Shown here in pieces: positions 1-7,908 of a DNA stretch of 64,000 bases. Source of the DNA: Clostridiales bacterium SIT11 (GTDB taxonomy: Bacteria > Bacillota > Clostridia > Tissierellales > Peptoniphilaceae); NCBI GenBank assembly GCA_001299455.1, contig CYUK01000003.1, forward strand, positions 1,612,001 to 1,676,000, written 5' to 3'. The translations under genes and the position numbers were made by a program. Position 1 is the first letter of the stretch. Every line of letters begins with the position of its first letter. The notes beneath the pieces are model-generated. The model was given only the letters and a program-made list of their open reading frames with translations. It did not search any database and had not been told where the DNA came from.

Positions 1-1
1 A

Positions 2-1468
2 CAACACCAAAAAGGGAAACTGACAGCTAGAGAACGCTTGGATCTTCTTTTTGATGAAGGGACTTTTGTTGAAATTGATGCCTTTGTCCGCCACCGCTGT
101 ACAAACTTTGGCATGGAAAAGGATCGTCCCTTAACAGACGGCGTTGTAACAGGATATGGGAAGGTCAATGGACGACTTGTCTATGCCTATGCCCAAGACT
201 TTACAATTACTGGTGGATCTCTTGGAGAAATGCACGCAGGAAAAATTGTAAAAGTGCAAGAAATGGCTTTAAAAATGGGCGCACCAATTGTTGGTTTAAA
301 TGACTCTGGTGGAGCTCGTATTCAAGAAGCTGTCGACGCCTTATCTGGCTATGGTTCAATTTTCTACCAAAATGTAATGGCTTCAGGTACCATTCCACAA
401 ATCACAGCCATTATGGGACCCTGTGCCGGTGGAGCTGTTTATTCTCCAGCCCTAACAGACTTTATCTTCATGGTAGACCAAACATCTCAAATGTTTATTA
501 CAGGACCTGCTGTTATTAAATCTGTAACAGGGGAAGAAGTGACAGCCGACGAACTTGGAGGAGCCTTTACCCATAACTCCACATCTGGGGTTGCCCAATT
601 TATGGCATCCGATGATAAGGAATGTATTGAACAAATTAAAGTTCTTTTAGACTTCCTTCCAAGCAACAACCAAGAAGTGGCTCCCATCTATGAAGAACAA
701 GAAAACATCAATGCCCGCATTGATTCCTTAAATGAAATCATTCCAGCAGACTCCAACAGACCCTATGACATGTATGAAGTCATTGCGTCTCTGGTAGATG
801 ATGGAGATTACTTCGAATACCAAAGTGAGTTTGCTAAAAATATTATTACAACCTTTGCTCGTATTAACGGACAAAGTGTGGGAATTATTGCCAACCAACC
901 ATCTGTTATGGCCGGTTGCCTAGACATTAACGCTTCAGACAAGTCAGCTCGTTTTATCCGGACTTGTGATGCCTTTAATATCCCCCTTGTCAACTTAGTT
1001 GACGTTCCAGGATTTTTACCAGGAACCACTCAAGAATACGGCGGAATCATTCGTCACGGAGCAAAAATGCTCTATGCCTACAGTGAAGCCACTGTACCAA
1101 AGATTACCGTCATTGTTCGTAAGGCTTATGGTGGATCCTACCTAGCCATGTGCTCTAAAGAACTTGGTGCAGACCTTGTTTACGCTTGGCCTTCAGCTGA
1201 AGTTGCTGTTATGGGTCCAGACGGAGCGGCCAACATTATCTTCCGTAAAGATATTAAAAACAGCGACAATCCAGAACAAACAAGGGCAGACAAAATTGCC
1301 GACTACAAGCACGAATTTGCCACTCCCTACAAGGCAGCAGAACGTGGCTATGTAGATGACGTAATTGAACCAGCCTTGACACGGATTCGCTTGGCCGACG
1401 CTTTAGACATGCTCATGAGCAAACGTCAAAGTCTGCCATTAAAGAAACACGGAAATGTGCCACTATAA
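2..1468 (+). CDS. mmdA: Acyl-CoA decarboxylase alpha subunit (biotin-dependent carboxyltransferase), 5' truncated by window edge
   Basis: Carboxyltransferase subunit of a membrane-bound, biotin-dependent, sodium-pumping decarboxylase, most like methylmalonyl-CoA decarboxylase MmdA. It would move CO2 from the acyl-CoA to the biotin carrier. The reading frame is open to the window edge; the residues before the first possible internal start (LTARERLDLLFDEG) match the conserved N-terminus of the family, so roughly 30 residues lie upstream. Visible landmarks are LNDSGGARIQEAV and GPCAGGAVYSPAL in the N-half (first crotonase-like domain), and VPGFLPGTTQEYGGIIRHGA, YGGSYLAMCSKELGAD and VMGPDGAANIIF in the C-half. 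Genes for the delta, biotin and beta subunits follow at once. The substrate (methylmalonyl-CoA or a related acyl-CoA) is inferred; glutaconyl-CoA decarboxylase GcdA looks different and longer. Confidence 0.9.
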   Translation, partial: QHQKGKLTARERLDLLFDEGTFVEIDAFVRHRCTNFGMEKDRPLTDGVVTGYGKVNGRLVYAYAQDFTITGGSLGEMHAGKIVKVQEMALKMGAPIVGLNDSGGARIQEAVDALSGYGSIFYQNVMASGTIPQITAIMGPCAGGAVYSPALTDFIFMVDQTSQMFITGPAVIKSVTGEEVTADELGGAFTHNSTSGVAQFMASDDKECIEQIKVLLDFLPSNNQEVAPIYEEQENINARIDSLNEIIPADSNRPYDMYEVIASLVDDGDYFEYQSEFAKNIITTFARINGQSVGIIANQPSVMAGCLDINASDKSARFIRTCDAFNIPLVNLVDVPGFLPGTTQEYGGIIRHGAKMLYAYSEATVPKITVIVRKAYGGSYLAMCSKELGADLVYAWPSAEVAVMGPDGAANIIFRKDIKNSDNPEQTRADKIADYKHEFATPYKAAERGYVDDVIEPALTRIRLADALDMLMSKRQSLPLKKHGNVPL

Positions 1469-1481
1469 GAAAGGGTAAGAG

Positions 1482-1856
1482 ATGAACGCTACAGAATTAT
1501 TACACCACTTGGCAGAAAATGCGGAAGCTCTTTCTACAAGCGAACGTGTATCCGGAGCTTTAATGGTCACTCTCTTAGCCATGCTGATTGTTTTTTCAGT
1601 TCTCGTTATTTTAATCTTTGCTATTAAAATTATGGGATCTGTCTTAGGAACTACACCAAAAGAAGAAGTGAAAGAAGCTCCCCAAGCACAAATTGCTGAG
1701 GAAGAGGAAGAAGCTGAAGATGAAGGCGAACTGGTTGCGGTAATCTCCGCGGCAGTTGCAGCCAGTCTTGGAAGAAATATTAATGAAATTGTTGTAACAA
1801 GAGTTCGGAGAACGGACCCATTGCCTGCATGGACACGCTCAGGCGGATTAAACTAA
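1482..1856 (+). CDS. mmdD: OadG/MmdD-family delta subunit of sodium-pumping decarboxylase
   Basis: Small membrane-anchor subunit (124 aa) of the decarboxylase pump. A single hydrophobic helix lies at about residues 22-50 and is followed by an acidic, Glu-rich linker (about 60-82). The C-terminal part ends in the family-typical WTRSGGLN motif. In related pumps this subunit holds the carboxyltransferase to the membrane beta subunit and assists assembly. It starts 13 bases after the alpha subunit with an AAGGGTAAGAG-like ribosome binding site and is 18 bases before the biotin carrier, fitting one operon. The sequence is weakly conserved in this family, so the call depends partly on context. Confidence 0.85.
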   Translation: MNATELLHHLAENAEALSTSERVSGALMVTLLAMLIVFSVLVILIFAIKIMGSVLGTTPKEEVKEAPQAQIAEEEEEAEDEGELVAVISAAVAASLGRNINEIVVTRVRRTDPLPAWTRSGGLN

Positions 1857-1874
1857 TTTATCAGGAGGACATTG

Positions 1875-2249
1875 ATGAAAAAATTTAATATCACCGTAAA
1901 TGGTCAAAGCTATGAGGTGGAAGTAGAAGAATTAGCAGCAGAAGGCTCAGCTCCTGTTGCGGCAAAACCAGCTCCAGCAGCACCAAAGGCTGCACCTAAG
2001 AAGAAGGCACCAGCGAAAAAAGCAGCACCTGTAAGTGCAGGATCTGTAACCGCTCCAATGCCAGGAACAATTAACGACGTAAAAGTTTCAGATGGACAAA
2101 GTGTTTCCAAGGGAGACGTACTGGTTATCTTAGAAGCAATGAAAATGGAAAATGAAATCAAGGCTCCTGCAGATGGAACTGTTGAATCTGTAGAAGTTAC
2201 TAAAGGTGCCAGTGTCAATACCGGCGATGTACTTGTAAACTTAAAATAA
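1875..2249 (+). CDS. mmdC: Biotin carboxyl carrier subunit (gamma) of the decarboxylase
   Basis: Biotin carrier protein of 124 aa. The C-terminal half is a biotinyl domain with the EAMKMENEI motif; Lys-90 is the expected biotinylated residue. The N-terminal 25 residues form a small beta domain and are joined by an Ala/Pro/Lys-rich hinge (about 26-55), as in MmdC/GcdC proteins. I chose ATG at 1875, not the TTG three bases upstream, because AGGAGG at 1863-1868 is then six bases away. The carrier shuttles carboxybiotin between the carboxyltransferase and the membrane beta subunit, whose gene starts 26 bases later. Confidence 0.93.
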   Translation: MKKFNITVNGQSYEVEVEELAAEGSAPVAAKPAPAAPKAAPKKKAPAKKAAPVSAGSVTAPMPGTINDVKVSDGQSVSKGDVLVILEAMKMENEIKAPADGTVESVEVTKGASVNTGDVLVNLK

Positions 2250-2275
2250 ATTTACAGGTATAGAAAGGAGCAAGT

Positions 2276-3472
2276 ATGTCAGAAGTCATTGTAAACTTCT
2301 TGCAATCCACCGGTTTTGCCGCCCTTACCTGGCAACACTGTGTTATGCTGGCAGTCGCTTGCGTCCTAATCTATTTGGCAATTGCCAAGGGTTTTGAGCC
2401 CTTGCTCTTATTACCAATTGGTTTTGGGATGTTACTGACAAACCTACCTTTAGCCGGCTTAATGGAAGCAGGAGTAACGAAAGTTCATTTATTAAATGCA
2501 GATGCGGCAAATAAGATGGTAGAAGTATCCACAGAAGTTGGATCACCAGGAGGACTCTTAGGCTATTTATTCCTAGGAGATGCCTTGGGAATTTTCCCAC
2601 CCCTTATTTTCATGGGTGTTGGAGCTATGACGGACTTCGGTCCCCTCATTGCCAACCCTAAATCCCTACTTTTGGGAGCAGCTGCACAATTTGGTATTTT
2701 CTGTACCTTCTTTGGAGCCATCTTCATGGGCTTTAATGCACAAGAAGCCGCCTCCATTGGAATTATCGGGGGAGCCGATGGACCAACATCCATTTATTTA
2801 ACAGGACAATTAGCCCCCCACTTGTTAGGACCTATCGCTGTGGCCGCCTATTCTTATATGGCCCTTGTTCCCATTATCCAACCGCCTATTATGAAGGCTT
2901 TGACAACGGATAAGGAACGGGTGATTAAGATGCCACTTATGCGTCCAGTATCTAAAAAAGAAAAAATTATCTTCCCAATTATGGTTACTCTTTTAGTTTC
3001 CCTAACCCTACCAGATGCAGCTCCCCTAGTTGGAATGCTCATGTTAGGAAACTTAATGCGGGAATCCCTAGTTGTGGACCGTCTATCAAAGACGGCGCAA
3101 AACGAACTCATGAACATTGTCACTATCTTTTTAGGAGTCTCTGTAGGAGCTTCTGCGAGTGCAGAACACTTCCTAAATATAGCGACAATAAAGATTATGG
3201 TTCTTGGCGTTATTGCCTTTAGTGTAGGAACTGCAGCCGGTGTTCTTCTTGCAAAATTAATGAATGTCTTCCTAAAAGAAGACAGCAAGATTAACCCACT
3301 GATTGGTTCTGCCGGAGTATCTGCCGTACCTATGGCTGCCCGGGTATCCAATGTTGTGGGGCAAGAATTTGACCCAAGCAACTTCTTACTCATGAATGCA
3401 ATGGGGCCCAATGTATCAGGTGTTATTGGATCCGCCGTTGCAGCAGGTGTACTTTTAACCCTCTTTGGATAA
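2276..3472 (+). CDS. mmdB: Sodium-pumping decarboxylase beta subunit (OadB/MmdB/GcdB family)
   Basis: Integral membrane subunit of 398 aa that decarboxylates carboxybiotin and exports Na+. About nine or more hydrophobic segments are visible. Family signatures include [20 protein letters not shown], the re-entrant [20 protein letters not shown] segment with its key Asp, [14 protein letters not shown], and the C-terminal [15 protein letters not shown] and [14 protein letters not shown]. Length and order match OadB-type proteins. It is the last gene of the decarboxylase operon; a hairpin terminator follows within 15 bases. With the three preceding subunits it makes a complete pump (only the first residues of alpha are missing), coupling fermentation to a sodium gradient. 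Confidence 0.94.
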   Translation: MSEVIVNFLQSTGFAALTWQHCVMLAVACVLIYLAIAKGFEPLLLLPIGFGMLLTNLPLAGLMEAGVTKVHLLNADAANKMVEVSTEVGSPGGLLGYLFLGDALGIFPPLIFMGVGAMTDFGPLIANPKSLLLGAAAQFGIFCTFFGAIFMGFNAQEAASIGIIGGADGPTSIYLTGQLAPHLLGPIAVAAYSYMALVPIIQPPIMKALTTDKERVIKMPLMRPVSKKEKIIFPIMVTLLVSLTLPDAAPLVGMLMLGNLMRESLVVDRLSKTAQNELMNIVTIFLGVSVGASASAEHFLNIATIKIMVLGVIAFSVGTAAGVLLAKLMNVFLKEDSKINPLIGSAGVSAVPMAARVSNVVGQEFDPSNFLLMNAMGPNVSGVIGSAVAAGVLLTLFG

Positions 3473-3484
3473 AAATGAAAAATT

Positions 3485-3534
3485 ATGGAGGTCTGGGCAA
3501 GGTAGAGTCTGGCCAGGCTTCCATATTTTTTTAT
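3485..3534 (+). terminator. Terminator of the decarboxylase operon
   Basis: Inverted repeat ATGGAGGTCTGGGC / GGCCAGGCTTCCAT, with a few G-T pairs, around a 12-base loop and followed by ATTTTTTTAT. It separates the decarboxylase operon from the downstream permease gene. Confidence 0.85.
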
Positions 3535-3584
3535 ACGCCAATTCCTTGAAAGAAATCAAAACAATTAGAAAATAGGGGTGAAAT

Positions 3585-4748
3585 ATGTTAGCTAGTATCT
3601 TTGCATTTGAAATGAATGACCTACTCATTATCTTTTTAATTGCTGCCCTTGGTTATGCCCTAGGTCGAGTATCCATTAAGGGACTTTCCCTAGGAACTTC
3701 AGGAATTTTAATTGTAGCCTTAATATTTGGTCACAACCAGTTATTAGTTCCCGGAGTTATAAAAACCTTTGGATTGATTATTTTTGTTGCCGCTGTAGGC
3801 TATATTGCAGGACCTGTCTTTGTACAAAACTTTAAAAATAAGGCAACATCGTATGTACTTTTAGGTCTTCTTATTATCATTGGTGGATGGGCAGGAACCG
3901 TCCTCTTAAAGACTATTTTAAACGTCGAAACACCACTGGCCTTGGGACTGATGACTGGGTCTTTAACATCAACTCCAGGTCTTGGAGCTGCCCAAGAAGC
4001 AACAGGATCTGCCAATGCCGCTGTAGGCTATGGAATCGCCTATCCCTTTGGCGTTATTGGAGTTGTATTATTTGTTGAAGCCCTGCCAAAAATCCTAGGC
4101 GTAAATATGGAAGAAGAAATCCGTAAGCTAGAAAGAAGTGCAGGAAAAGGATCGGAAGCAACGAATAAAGTTGTAGAAGCAGAAGATGAACGTCTTAAAG
4201 TGGATTCTTTTGGATACTTTGCCTTTGCCTTAGCCATTATTTTAGGAATTTTATTAGGCCAAATCCACATTCCTCTTCCAGGAGGAGCCAGCTTTTCCCT
4301 AGGAAACTCTGGAGGTCCCTTACTAACAGGATTACTTTTTGGACACCTTCGCCATATTGGTGGCTTGTCCTTAACCATGCCAAAGAAAACCATGGAATCC
4401 ATTCGTGAACTGGGTCTGGCCCTTTTCTTAATGGGAACAGGAACAGAAGCAGGAGAAGGGATTGTAGAAATCCTCCAAGAAAATGGAGCGACCCTTCTTA
4501 TCATGGGGATGCTTATTACTTTAATCTCCATGTTTATTGGATATGTGATTGCCCGGAAGGTCTTTAAATTAGACTTACTAGATGCTCTTGGCGCCATTAC
4601 AGGTGGAATGACATCGACACCAGCCCTAGGGGCCCTAATCCAAACCTCAGGTTCGGATGCTGTAGGTGCTTCCTATGCAGCCACTTATCCTGTAGCCCTC
4701 ATTATGGTCGTCTTGACCAGTCAGTTTACGCCCATTTTATTCCCATAA
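3585..4748 (+). CDS. AspT/YidE-YbjL-type permease (aspartate:alanine exchanger family), short form
   Basis: Membrane protein of 387 aa made of two homologous halves. Each half carries the family duplication motif: MTGSLTSTPGLGAAQEATGS followed by GYGIAYPFGV in the first, and ITGGMTSTPALGALIQTSGS followed by ASYAATYPVA in the second. A charged linker (about residues 175-205) joins them. AspT-type exchangers are usually about 550 aa with TrkA-C (RCK_C) domains in the middle; those are absent here. The protein probably transports an organic or amino acid, but the substrate cannot be read from sequence. It has its own GGGGTG ribosome binding site and is bounded by terminators, so it looks monocistronic although it sits beside the decarboxylase operon. 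Confidence 0.8.
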   Translation: MLASIFAFEMNDLLIIFLIAALGYALGRVSIKGLSLGTSGILIVALIFGHNQLLVPGVIKTFGLIIFVAAVGYIAGPVFVQNFKNKATSYVLLGLLIIIGGWAGTVLLKTILNVETPLALGLMTGSLTSTPGLGAAQEATGSANAAVGYGIAYPFGVIGVVLFVEALPKILGVNMEEEIRKLERSAGKGSEATNKVVEAEDERLKVDSFGYFAFALAIILGILLGQIHIPLPGGASFSLGNSGGPLLTGLLFGHLRHIGGLSLTMPKKTMESIRELGLALFLMGTGTEAGEGIVEILQENGATLLIMGMLITLISMFIGYVIARKVFKLDLLDALGAITGGMTSTPALGALIQTSGSDAVGASYAATYPVALIMVVLTSQFTPILFP

Positions 4749-4761
4749 TATAGATACAAGG

Positions 4762-4821
4762 AAAAAGAACTTGGAGAAGATGAATCTTAAAAGATTTGCC
4801 TTTCTCCAGGGTCTTTTTCTT
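4762..4821 (+). terminator. Terminator after the AspT-like gene
   Basis: Arms at 4762-4778 (AAAAAGAACTTGGAGAA) and 4802-4818 (TTCTCCAGGGTCTTTTT) pair with one mismatch and one wobble across a 23-base loop; the T-run is at the 3' arm. Confidence 0.7.
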
Positions 4822-4880
4822 TATAAGAGAAAAAGTAGATTAGAGACCCTAAAATAAGCCTAGGAAAATCGATGAAAATA

Positions 4881-4889
4881 TGGTAAAAT
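4881..4889 (+). promoter_or_regulatory. Extended -10 promoter of rnpB
   Basis: TGGTAAAAT (TG, one base, TAAAAT) lies just before the 5' end of RNase P RNA and has no good -35. The same TGGTAAAAT element precedes yebC at 44128. Transcription would begin about six bases later, at the RNA's first helix. Confidence 0.55.
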
Positions 4890-4894
4890 AAACA

Positions 4895-5222
4895 AGTGAG
4901 TAAGTCAGTCAACCGCATGGAAATCCATGAGGAAAGTCCGTGCTCCATAGAGTAAGGATGCCGGATAACGTCCGGTGGAGGCGACTCCAAGGCTAGTGCA
5001 ACAGAGAGATACCGCCAGAAATGGTAAGGGTGGAAAGGCGAGGTAAGAGCTCACCAGCGGCCTGGTAACAGGTCGGCTATGTAAACCCCATTCGGAGCAA
5101 GACCAAAAAGGATCAATAGATGGCTACTCGTCATCTCCAAGAGGTAGGTCGCTTGAGGTCCCTGGTAACAAGGATCCTAGATAGATGGTTGACAAAACAG
5201 AACACGGCTTATAGACTTGCTC
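4895..5222 (+). ncRNA. rnpB: RNase P RNA
   Basis: Catalytic RNA of ribonuclease P, which trims tRNA 5' ends. The hallmark 5' core GAGGAAAGTCCGTGCTCC is at about 4931-4948 and the 3' core ACAGAACACGGCTTATAG at about 5197-5214. The outer helix pairs GAGTAAGTC (about 4898-4906) with GACTTGCTC near 5214-5222, which sets the ends. The length of about 330 nt fits. The internal AGAGATACCGCC and GGTAAGGGTGGAAAGGCG elements also match. No protein gene covers this stretch; the exact ends are good to a few bases. Confidence 0.95.
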
Positions 5223-5276
5223 CTACATAAATCTAAGAAATTCTTAAGGCGTCTTAGAAAATATTTATAATTTCAT

Positions 5277-5305
5277 AAAAAAGTTGGAAAAGTCGTAACT
5301 TTTTT
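5277..5305 (+). terminator. Probable rnpB terminator
   Basis: Perfect 9-bp inverted repeat AAAAAAGTT / AACTTTTTT with an 11-base loop, ending in the T-run. It lies about 55 bases after rnpB and just before the promoter of the next gene. Confidence 0.6.
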
Positions 5306-5316
5306 GTAACTTTTTG

Positions 5317-5345
5317 TTGTAATTTTGAAACCTTTTTGTTATACT
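5317..5345 (+). promoter_or_regulatory. Promoter of the NlpC/P60 gene
   Basis: TTGTAA (-35), 17-base spacer, TATACT (-10). Transcription would start about 5352, giving a leader of roughly 57 bases. Confidence 0.75.
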
Positions 5346-5408
5346 CTTATATAGATAAGTTGTAGAGACATAAAGGTTTTTTTATTTTGAGACAAAAAGG
5401 AGTTTATT

Positions 5409-6500
5409 GTGAATAAAACACAGTTGAAAAAATCCCTTGGTATTGCAGCTCTTTGCTTTGCCTCTCTTGTGGGATTAAAAGATACTGGGATTTTACTTAG
5501 TGACCATAACACCACCCTAGCCAGTGGAAAAAGCTTGAGCTTCGAAGCAGAAGAGCAAGTGGAAATCATTGGAGAAAAGGAAGGAATCTTTACTGTAAAA
5601 AAGGGACCTGCCCAAGTTTCCATTCCTAAAAACAAATTAATCAAGATAGAAGGTCAAGACAAGCTTCTCATTGCCAAGAAAAACACACCCATTAAAAGCA
5701 ATGGAAAGGTACTTAGAACCTTATTCCTTGGAGAACAAGTTACCCTGGAAAAAGAAGAAAAGTATGCCTATCTTATAAAGACAAAAGACAATGTAACTGG
5801 CCTAGTTGACCGAAATGCCATGGAAGTGGCAGGAAGTGCCAATTTCATCACCAAGGGAATTTCCAAGGTAGATGCCAGCCTAAAAAATGAAGGCAAGACC
5901 TTAAAAATTAATAAGGGAAAAGAAGTATCCATTGTCTCCTTTAAAAAAGGAAACTTCATCCTCATTGATGAAAAGGGACAAAACTTCTCTGTGCCAGCAG
6001 GTAAAATTCAAATTGACGGCAAAGATCCTATCTTAAATGCATCTTATCCAGATAAAAAAGAAAAACAAGTAGAAGCAAAACAAGCACCAGTCCAAGCAAG
6101 TTCCGCACCTGCACCAGTAAACGGAGGAAAGGCCGGAAAAGTTCTTTCTTCTCTTAATAGTAAAATGGGAGCCACCTATGTCTATGGAGATACTGGAAAA
6201 GCCGGTTATGACTGCTCTGGTCTAGTCTATGCCATCTATAAAAATGAATTAAATATCAATGTACCTAGAACCTCTAGCGCCCTATCTCAATTTGGGCAAC
6301 AAGTGGAAAAAGGACAGCTTCAAGCTGGAGACCTAGTCTTTTTTGCCACTACAGGTACAGGAAATGTTAGTCATGTTGGGATTTACATTGGCAATGGAGA
6401 CTTTATCCATGCAGCGAGTGGTCAAGGAAAAGTTGTGAAAAACAATTTATCTCAATCCTACTACACAAAGAACTTTGTCAACGCGACACGGGTTTTATAA
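5409..6500 (+). CDS. Secreted NlpC/P60-family cell-wall hydrolase with SH3-like N-terminal region
   Basis: Exported peptidoglycan endopeptidase of 363 aa. It starts at GTG after AAAAGGAG. The N-terminus (KKSLGIAALCFASLVGL) is signal-peptide-like. Residues about 45-205 hold two or three weak SH3-like beta modules (VEIIGEKEGIFTVKKG, VSIVSFKKGNFILIDEKG), presumably wall-binding. An Ala/Pro/Gln linker (about 215-240) leads to a C-terminal NlpC/P60 domain with Cys-269 (YDCSGLVYAIY), His-322 (SHVGIYIGNG) and a third polar residue, His-334 (FIHAAS), so the catalytic triad is intact. Such enzymes cleave gamma-D-Glu-diamino acid bonds in stem peptides. The gene is flanked by its own promoter and terminator. 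Confidence 0.92.
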   Translation: MNKTQLKKSLGIAALCFASLVGLKDTGILLSDHNTTLASGKSLSFEAEEQVEIIGEKEGIFTVKKGPAQVSIPKNKLIKIEGQDKLLIAKKNTPIKSNGKVLRTLFLGEQVTLEKEEKYAYLIKTKDNVTGLVDRNAMEVAGSANFITKGISKVDASLKNEGKTLKINKGKEVSIVSFKKGNFILIDEKGQNFSVPAGKIQIDGKDPILNASYPDKKEKQVEAKQAPVQASSAPAPVNGGKAGKVLSSLNSKMGATYVYGDTGKAGYDCSGLVYAIYKNELNINVPRTSSALSQFGQQVEKGQLQAGDLVFFATTGTGNVSHVGIYIGNGDFIHAASGQGKVVKNNLSQSYYTKNFVNATRVL

Positions 6501-6538
6501 GAAAAATGGACTTAAAATAAAAACTATAAACATAAAAG

Positions 6539-6570
6539 GCCTACTCCTAGGAAAGGGAGTAGGTTTTTCT
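6539..6570 (+). terminator. Terminator of the NlpC/P60 gene
   Basis: CCTACTCC / GGAGTAGG inverted repeat with an 8-base loop followed by TTTTTCTCTTT. Confidence 0.88.
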
Positions 6571-6620
6571 CTTTAAAATGACTTGCCAAGGAAGACCAGG
6601 CTATGGAAGGCTTTTATAAA

Positions 6621-6648
6621 TTGTTATTTCTGAAAAGCTTGATATAAT
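6621..6648 (+). promoter_or_regulatory. Promoter of folD-like gene
   Basis: TTGTTA (-35), 16-base spacer, perfect TATAAT (-10) at 6643-6648. The start codon is at 6690 after GAGGAAATGGAG. Confidence 0.75.
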
Positions 6649-6689
6649 ACATAGTAGAGTTAAAAAAGTACAGAGGAAATGGAGTCGTT

Positions 6690-7493
6690 ATGGAATTAAG
6701 AAGTGGAAAATTAAAAGAAGAAGTTTTGAAAAATATCCGAGCCCAAATAGAAGCAGGAAAGGGAAAAAGCCTGGCTATTTTCCGTTTTGGGAGCAATCCT
6801 GGAGCTAAGTCCTATGAACAGGGTCTGAAAAAAACAGTAGAACAATTAGGGATTCCCTTAAGGACCTTTCACTATGAAAAGATGGAAGACCAGATCCTTG
6901 AAGACTTTCACCGGGAAAATACAGACCCCACTGTAGGAGGGATTCTTTTACTGGAACCCATTTTTCCCCAAGTGGAAGGAGACCTTAAGGCCAATTTAGA
7001 TCCTAAAAAAGATCTAGATGGCGTTACTCTGACCAACCGAGGGGCCCTCTTTTCTGGAGAGGGAGCCTACCACATTCCAGCCACCCCTAGAGCGGCCCTA
7101 AAGCTTTTAAAGTCCTATGAGCCGGACTTAACAGGCAAGGAAGTCCTAGTCATTAACCGGACGACCGTTGTGGGCAAACCCCTGGTCCACCTGCTTTTAA
7201 AGGAAAATGCCACAGTAACCGTCTGCCATAGTAAGACCCGGGACCTGGCGGGCCACCTAAAGCGGGCAGATATTATTTTTACCGCTATGGGCAAGGCCCA
7301 TAAGATAGGACCAGAAGATGTGAAAGATGATGCCATTGTCATAGATATTGGTCTATCCATGAAGGATGGCAAGCTCTGTGGAGATGCAGACTATGAGGCC
7401 TTTAAGGAGTCTCAAGTGGTGACACCCGTTCCCGGTGGCGTAGGAGCCCTAACTAACACCTTACTTTTAGAATCTTTATTTAAGGACTTTTAA
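6690..7493 (+). CDS. folD: FolD-like methylene-tetrahydrofolate dehydrogenase; cyclohydrolase residues missing
   Basis: Homologue (267 aa, slightly short) of bifunctional FolD, which interconverts 5,10-methylene-THF and 10-formyl-THF. Clear landmarks are GSNPGAKSY (residues 34-42), KKDLDGVTL with Asp-110 (equivalent of E. coli Asp-121), the NAD(P)-binding NRTTVVGKPL and the C-terminal TPVPGGVGALT. Two catalytic positions are altered. In the family pattern Y-x-x-x-K the Lys (E. coli Lys-56) is Leu-46 here (YEQGLKK), and the Gln of GILVQLPLP is Leu-88 (GILLLEPIFP). Lys-56 is the general acid/base of the cyclohydrolase. Monofunctional dehydrogenases such as yeast Mtd1 also lack these residues, from memory, so a dehydrogenase-only enzyme is likely. 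It is monocistronic with its own promoter and terminator. Confidence 0.85.
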   Translation: MELRSGKLKEEVLKNIRAQIEAGKGKSLAIFRFGSNPGAKSYEQGLKKTVEQLGIPLRTFHYEKMEDQILEDFHRENTDPTVGGILLLEPIFPQVEGDLKANLDPKKDLDGVTLTNRGALFSGEGAYHIPATPRAALKLLKSYEPDLTGKEVLVINRTTVVGKPLVHLLLKENATVTVCHSKTRDLAGHLKRADIIFTAMGKAHKIGPEDVKDDAIVIDIGLSMKDGKLCGDADYEAFKESQVVTPVPGGVGALTNTLLLESLFKDF

Positions 7494-7520
7494 GCCAGGA
7501 AAAGAAAGATATGATGGGAA

Positions 7521-7557
7521 ATAGATGGACTGAAAACTTAGATCCATCTATTTTTAT
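7521..7557 (+). terminator. Terminator of the folD-like gene
   Basis: Perfect 10-bp inverted repeat AATAGATGGA / TCCATCTATT with a 13-base loop, then TTTATG. Confidence 0.88.
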
Positions 7558-7667
7558 GTGGCTAGAATAGATAAACCTAAACGAGGTAAAATCAAAAGAT
7601 TTCTATAAGTTTAAACAATGCTCACTATTTACATTTATCTTTTTGTTGAATTTTGAGATGATATGTA

Positions 7668-7731
7668 TTCTCGCCCTTTCTAAAATCTATAAAATAGGAA
7701 AAAGATGTTCAAAGATTTTCTAAGGCGAGAA
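7668..7731 (+). other. Long hairpin in the leader of the SLH protein gene
   Basis: The gene-free stretch 7558-7908 holds a nested inverted repeat. The outer arms are TTCTCGCC (7668-7675) and GGCGAGAA (7724-7731), both perfect; the inner arms are AAAATCT (7682-7688) and AGATTTT (7713-7719). A possible -10, TATAAT, lies at 7762-7767 without a good -35, and a weaker TTGTTG-17-TATTCT pair is at 7643-7671. The hairpin could be a leader structure, an operator region or a leftover terminator; its role is not known. Nothing else recognisable was seen here. Confidence 0.4.
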
Positions 7732-7908
7732 AGAGCCTCCTAGTAAATGACTAAAGTTTGTTATAATAAAAGGGATAGAAAAGATTCAAACCCTGGGAAA
7801 AAGGATATCTTCAAACTTACACTAGATTTTTCAAGTGGAAGGCCAAGATATATTTTATTTGACAGGGTGATAAGAGGGGGAAAAGAGGAAGTGGGAAGGT
7901 GGTTTAAG

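Noticed and set aside
2-1468. Glutaconyl-CoA decarboxylase alpha subunit
   Set aside because: Known GcdA is about 587 aa with a different sequence; the motifs here follow MmdA/propionyl-CoA carboxyltransferase.
2854-3411. 185-codon open frame antisense to the beta subunit gene
   Set aside because: Shadow of a strongly biased membrane-protein gene; no motif or ribosome site.
4040-4597. 185-codon open frame antisense to the AspT-like permease gene
   Set aside because: Shadow frame without homology or start signal.
5277-5345. Repeated AACTTTTT tracts as a possible tandem repeat or operator
   Set aside because: They are explained by a terminator hairpin followed by an AT-rich promoter; no regular repeat unit is seen.
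7747-7908. Upstream in-frame start for the SLH protein
   Set aside because: It would put 54 charged residues ahead of a clear signal peptide, has no ribosome site, and a -10-like TATAAT lies inside it at 7762-7767.
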